Below the pieces are notes generated by a model. It had not been told where the DNA came from, ran no database searches, and saw only the letters and a list, made by a program, of their open reading frames with translations. Shown here piece after piece: positions 60,570 to 64,000 of a stretch of 64,000 nt of DNA (position 1 is its first letter; every line of letters starts with the position of its first letter). Position numbers and translations under genes: made by a program. The stretch comes from JAXMDC01 sp046349035 (GTDB lineage: Bacteria; Pseudomonadota; Alphaproteobacteria; Rhizobiales; Kaistiaceae), in the NCBI GenBank assembly GCA_046349035.1, contig JAXMDC010000003.1:372001-436000 (forward strand), read 5' to 3'.

Positions 60570-61678
60570 AGCACGACCTCGCCGGGGAGGTTCAGCTGGC
60601 GCGGCACGAGTAGCACGAAACGGCCTGGCGACTTCATCGCTCCGGCCAGCGCCGCCGCGGCATCGCCGGTGCCGAAAAAGATGTCGCCGCGGGCCGGGCC
60701 GAGAATCGCCGAACCGGTGTCGTCGGCGAACATCAGGCGGCGGAACGGTCCGTCCGGGGCCTCGGTCTCGACCCAGACCGGACTGCCGAAGGTGTGGAGG
60801 GTGCGATCGACGGCGAGGCTGCGCCCCGGCGTCAGCGCCACCCCGGCGGCGGCAACCGGACCGAGCGCGGGATCGGCGACCGCGATCTCCTTGAAGAAGA
60901 TGAAGGAGCGGTTTTCCGCCATCACGCCGGGGGCGTCGTTGGGATGGGCGGAGAGCCAGGCGCGGATCGAGGCCATGGTGACGTCGGCGCGCGCGATCTC
61001 GCCGCGGTCGATCAGCACCTTGCCGATGGCGGTGTAGGGGTGGCCGGACTTGCCGTCGAAGGTGAGGCGTATCGTCCGGCCGTCCGCCAGCCGCACGCGT
61101 GCCGAGCCCTGGATGTGGATGAAGAAGACATCGACCGGGTCGTTCAACCAGACCAGCTCCAGCCCCTGCCCCGCCAGGGCGCCGGCTTCGATGGCGCGGC
61201 GGTCGGGAAATTCACTGAGGCCGGCAGCAGTGCGGCGCGCGAAGCGGATCTCGGGGTCCCACCCCGCGGGGCGATTGGCGTCATCCACGTCGGCGAGGTC
61301 CGGCGGCCGACGGTAAAGGGGGACGGTGAAGCCGGGGGCACGCGCCAGAGACCCAGCGACGACCGGCTCGTAATAGCCCGTAAAGAAGCCGCGGCCCTTC
61401 GGCGGATGGACGTCGTAGGGCGCGAAGTTGTCCTCGAAGAACGCTTGCGCAGCCGAGCGCTCAAGCGGCCCAGGGAGGGCCAGCGCGGCTTGCGCGGCGC
61501 GGACGACCGCCGCCCCGGCAATGTTCAGGCGGCGCGTCTTGGGCGGCGCCGCGGCGACCACGGCCGCCGACCGGCGGAAAGCCTGGAGGGCAGCGCGATG
61601 ATCGTCCTGGGGCCAGCCGGCGAGCGCGGCGAAAGTGACGCGCCGGAGCGTCGCGATCGCCTCTTCCTCTCCCCTCAC
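60566..61678 (-). CDS. mltA: murein transglycosylase A (MltA domain protein)
   Basis: The protein (370 residues) has the MltA domain with FFTGYYEPVVAGS and the C-terminal 3D domain ADDTGSAILGPARGDIFFG, including the catalytic Asp region. It would cleave peptidoglycan to anhydromuropeptides. The start is a GTG at 61678, 23 bases after the Tim44-like gene. No signal peptide or lipobox is visible in the frame, although the substrate is periplasmic. Confidence 0.88.
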   Translation of the reverse strand: MRGEEEAIATLRRVTFAALAGWPQDDHRAALQAFRRSAAVVAAAPPKTRRLNIAGAAVVRAAQAALALPGPLERSAAQAFFEDNFAPYDVHPPKGRGFFTGYYEPVVAGSLARAPGFTVPLYRRPPDLADVDDANRPAGWDPEIRFARRTAAGLSEFPDRRAIEAGALAGQGLELVWLNDPVDVFFIHIQGSARVRLADGRTIRLTFDGKSGHPYTAIGKVLIDRGEIARADVTMASIRAWLSAHPNDAPGVMAENRSFIFFKEIAVADPALGPVAAAGVALTPGRSLAVDRTLHTFGSPVWVETEAPDGPFRRLMFADDTGSAILGPARGDIFFGTGDAAAALAGAMKSPGRFVLLVPRQLNLPGEVVL

Positions 61679-61701
61679 CCGGCCCTCCGGCAGTCGAGCG
61701 G

Positions 61702-62403
61702 CTAGTCGACGGACTCGGTGGCGACCAGGCGCCAGTTGGGGTCGTTTGCCCGCACATCGCGCGCAAACGTCCAGATGTCGGTCACTTCCGCGACCTGCGT
61801 CGGATCGCCGTCGACGACGGCGCCGGCCTTGTCGCGGGTGGCCGAAACCAGGCTCGAAACGAAACGAACTGTCACCTGCGCCGTCTGGTCGCGGAGGGCC
61901 GCCTCGGTGATGTCGGCCTTCTGCACGCCGACGAACTTGAACTCGATCTTGTGTTCCTTGGCCTCGCGGTCGGCGATGGCAGCGGAGAAGCCGTCATTCA
62001 CCTCACGCGACAGAAGTGGCTTCAGCGCGCGCCGGTCGCCCTCGGCGAAGGCGGTAACGACAATCTCGTAGGCCTTGCGCGCGCCGGCTAGGAACTGAGC
62101 GGGGTCGAAGGACTTGTCGGCCTCGGCGATACCCCGCAGCTGCGTGGCGAGCGGCGTTCCTTCGGCGGCGACCGACTTGATTGCGGCGGCCACCTCGTCG
62201 CCGGCGCCGGGGCGCGGCAGCGCCTTGGTTCGCGGCAGCGCGATCACTTTCTCAGAGGCGCTGGGACGCTCGGATTCGCGCGGAGAATAGGGGTCGAAGG
62301 GCGGTTTCTCGGTTCCGGTCCGGCGGCCGAGGACACTGACCAGCCGTAAGATGATCACCACCGCAATGACGCCAAGGATGAGAGTGAACGGCACGGTATT
62401 CAT
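61702..62403 (-). CDS. Tim44/TimA family membrane-associated protein
   Basis: This 233-residue protein has an N-terminal membrane helix (about 4-22) and a Tim44-like C-terminal domain (YEIVVTAFAEGDRRALKPLLS to the end). It resembles the bacterial TimA proteins of alphaproteobacteria, relatives of mitochondrial Tim44. It probably acts at the inner membrane. It is divergent from secB, a conserved pairing. Confidence 0.9.
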   Translation of the reverse strand: MNTVPFTLILGVIAVVIILRLVSVLGRRTGTEKPPFDPYSPRESERPSASEKVIALPRTKALPRPGAGDEVAAAIKSVAAEGTPLATQLRGIAEADKSFDPAQFLAGARKAYEIVVTAFAEGDRRALKPLLSREVNDGFSAAIADREAKEHKIEFKFVGVQKADITEAALRDQTAQVTVRFVSSLVSATRDKAGAVVDGDPTQVAEVTDIWTFARDVRANDPNWRLVATESVD

Positions 62404-62621
62404 GCGGTCGCGCCTGCTACGCGGGGTCTGGTGTCGCCGGGTCTCGCCAAGGGCATCGCAACGCCCCTTGTTTCATCAAGTAGGGCTGTCGGCAAGCTTC
62501 GCAAATGGCGGCGGGCGCGGACAGGGTTTTCCGTGCCTTGTGTGACCTGAACAGCCGTGTTAGCCAGCCCGCGCCCTAGGGCCGGAGGGCCGGCGCCGGG
62601 ATTACACGAGAAACCAGGACG

Positions 62622-63110
62622 ATGGCCGACGTAAGCGACAATGGCGGGGCCGGCCAACCGGCGGGACCGAGCCTCAGCATCATCGCGCAATATCTGAAGG
62701 ACATCTCCTTCGAAAACCCGGACGCTCCCAACAGCCTGCGTCCGCGCGAGCGGCCGCCGACGATCAATATCGGCATCAACGTCCAGGCTAACCCGTTGTC
62801 GCAGAGCGACATCGAGGTCGAGCTAAAGATCGAAGGGCGCGCCAGCGACGGCGACAAGACGATCTTCGTGGTCGAGCTCGCTTATGCCGGCGTGTTCCGT
62901 TTCATGAATGTGCCGCAGGAGCAGATCCATCCGCTGTTGATGATCGAGTGCCCTCGCCTGCTCTTTCCGTTCGCCCGGCACATCATCGCCGATGCGACGC
63001 GCGAGGGCGGCTTTCCGCCCTTGATGGTCGATCCGGTCGACTTTGCGGCCCTGTACCGCCAGCGGCTCGGCGCCGGCGGCGGGGCGGGACAGGGTATCCG
63101 GCCGAGCTAA
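62622..63110 (+). CDS. secB: protein-export chaperone SecB
   Basis: This 162-residue tetrameric chaperone keeps preproteins unfolded for SecA. It has YLKDISFENPDAP, PTINIGINVQA and FPFARHIIADATREGGFPPLMVDPVDFAALY, all SecB hallmarks. It converges with dnaQ and is divergent from the Tim44-like gene. Confidence 0.97.
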   Translation: MADVSDNGGAGQPAGPSLSIIAQYLKDISFENPDAPNSLRPRERPPTINIGINVQANPLSQSDIEVELKIEGRASDGDKTIFVVELAYAGVFRFMNVPQEQIHPLLMIECPRLLFPFARHIIADATREGGFPPLMVDPVDFAALYRQRLGAGGGAGQGIRPS

Positions 63111-63127
63111 GCCCGAGCCAGCGGCGG

Positions 63128-63838
63128 CTAGGCCGCCGATCCGGCCGCCGCGAAATAGCGCAGCCAGAGCGCCTCGCCTGCCAGAGTCCCGACCAGCGCG
63201 CGGTGGGCGGCCTGTTCGTCAGGGCTTGCGGCCAGCGCAAACGTCGGGATGTCGATCGCCTGTTCAGCCGCCATCGCCGCCGGGCCATGCGATTGCTGTG
63301 TCGCGGTGACGCTGAGGCCGAGATTAGCCTGACGGCCGCCGATCAGCTCGACATAGACCTCGGCGAGCAGGCTCGCGTCGAGGAGAGCGCCGTGCAAAGT
63401 GCGGCGCGAGAGGTCGACGCCGTAGCGGGTGCATAGCCCGTCGAGAGAGTTGGGGCCGCCGGGGTGTTTGCGCCGGGCCAGCAGCAGGGAATCGATGACC
63501 CGGTCCCTGGCGATCAGCGCGCGTTCGGCTCGCCCGAGGCTGGCGTTGATGAAGGCGATATCGAAGTCGGCATTGTGGGCGATCAGCGGGGCCTCGCCGA
63601 GGAACTCAAGAAAATCCCCGGCCACTGCCTCGAAGGCCGGCTTGTCGGCGAGAAAAGCCTCGGTCAGGCCGTGGACGCGGCTGGCTTCCGCGGAAATGGC
63701 GCGGCCGGGATTGATGTAGGCGTGAAAAATCCGGCCGGTCGGGATGTGGTTGAAGAGCTCGACACAGCCGATCTCGACAATGCGGTCGGTAACCGAGTCG
63801 AGGCCGGTAGTCTCGGTGTCGAAGACGATCTCGCGCAT
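63128..63838 (-). CDS. dnaQ: DNA polymerase III subunit epsilon (proofreading exonuclease)
   Basis: This 236-residue 3'-5' exonuclease has ExoI FDTETTGLD, ExoII HNADFDIAFIN and ExoIII HGALLDASLLAEVY. The C-terminal part that contacts DnaE is present. The ATG at 63838 has the typical MREIVFDTETTG opening. coaE and aroE, often upstream in relatives, are not in view. Confidence 0.97.
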   Translation of the reverse strand: MREIVFDTETTGLDSVTDRIVEIGCVELFNHIPTGRIFHAYINPGRAISAEASRVHGLTEAFLADKPAFEAVAGDFLEFLGEAPLIAHNADFDIAFINASLGRAERALIARDRVIDSLLLARRKHPGGPNSLDGLCTRYGVDLSRRTLHGALLDASLLAEVYVELIGGRQANLGLSVTATQQSHGPAAMAAEQAIDIPTFALAASPDEQAAHRALVGTLAGEALWLRYFAAAGSAA

Positions 63839-63903
63839 GGTCCGCCGGAGCGAATCGGGAAGGCGACACCAATTTTAGCCAATGAGCCGCGGCGCGGCGA
63901 ATG

Positions 63904-64000
63904 TCAGCCGGCGGCGGCGCGCACGTGGCGGGAAAACTCGATCGGCCGATCGGGGATGGCGATGGCGAAGGTCGATCCCGGACCGCTGGTGTCGACGAGA
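63904..64000 (-). CDS. C-terminal end of a probable sensor histidine kinase
   Basis: Only 31 codons of this gene lie in the window; the rest is to the right. The peptide ends with VDTSGPGSTFAIAIPDRP, which looks like the last strand of a histidine kinase ATPase domain (G-x-G-S/T-x-F-x-I-x-x-P). The exact kinase cannot be named. Confidence 0.5.
   Translation of the reverse strand, partial: LVDTSGPGSTFAIAIPDRPIEFSRHVRAAAG

Overview
The window is a GC-rich chromosomal segment from an alphaproteobacterium, most likely a member of the Hyphomicrobiales (Rhizobiales). The strongest evidence is the complete acpXL-fabZXL-fabF2XL-fabF1XL-adh-lpxXL cluster (about 12.0-17.3 kb), which in that order makes and attaches the very-long-chain (C28-type) hydroxy fatty acid of lipid A. 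Supporting evidence is the RegB/RegA redox two-component pair, the UPF0262 and DUF2948 genes beside hisD, the his-coaA-grpE cluster divergent from hslVU, and the secB/Tim44-like/mltA/smr neighbourhood. Almost everything is housekeeping, densely packed, with many 4-bp ATGA/GTGA overlaps and many non-ATG starts.

Layout. 0-2.3 kb: end of fabA, then fabB and fabI. 2.5-6.7 kb: intracellular PHB depolymerase, a nucleotidyltransferase, a glycine-rich protein and a proline/alanine-rich membrane protein. 6.7-12 kb: an ABC-2 exporter pair, regB/regA, mmcB with an SOS-like box, and a secreted alpha/beta hydrolase. 12-17.3 kb: the lipid A VLCFA cluster. 17.4-25.1 kb: a DUF1624 membrane protein, fmt, def, rmuC, a DUF924 gene, recR, ybaB and dnaX. 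25.2 kb: the SRP RNA. 25.4-29.6 kb: a HIT protein, 5-formyl-THF cyclo-ligase, a small secreted protein, a DUF2948 protein, hisD, UPF0262 and a low-molecular-weight phosphatase. 29.7-30.4 kb: one AT-rich gene for a winged-helix/TIR protein, clearly foreign in composition. 30.5-35.1 kb: dapD, a HAD nucleotidase, argB, engB and an Ada-like methyltransferase. 35.2-41.1 kb: comM, a hemerythrin, gshB, yraN, rsmI and an LpoA-like lipoprotein. 41.1-42.5 kb: a family 8 glycosyltransferase bracketed by three copies of a ~125-bp repeat rich in GCAACCG. 42.8-53.2 kb: a secreted HpaI-like aldolase, hemW, rdgB, rph, hrcA, a PfkB kinase, nth, a DUF2244 gene, a hybrid histidine kinase, a TRIC channel and grpE. 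53.3-60 kb: coaA-hisEFAH-DUF2628-hisB, then hslVU. 60-64 kb: smr, mltA, a Tim44-like gene, secB, dnaQ and the tail of a probable histidine kinase.

How it works together. FabA/B/I supply ordinary unsaturated and saturated acyl chains, while the AcpXL cluster elongates a dedicated acyl chain that LpxXL transfers to lipid A. Fmt/Def process translation start sites; DnaX, RecR and YbaB form the usual replication/recombination trio; HrcA, GrpE and HslVU belong to protein quality control; the his genes form one operon split from hisD.

The least ordinary pieces are the TIR protein, which sits where infA commonly follows the phosphatase gene; the repeat-flanked glycosyltransferase; a ketosynthase-like protein with no catalytic triad; an aldolase-family protein with a signal peptide; and two long non-coding palindromes near engB. 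I found no CRISPR array, no insertion sequence and no tRNA or rRNA gene.
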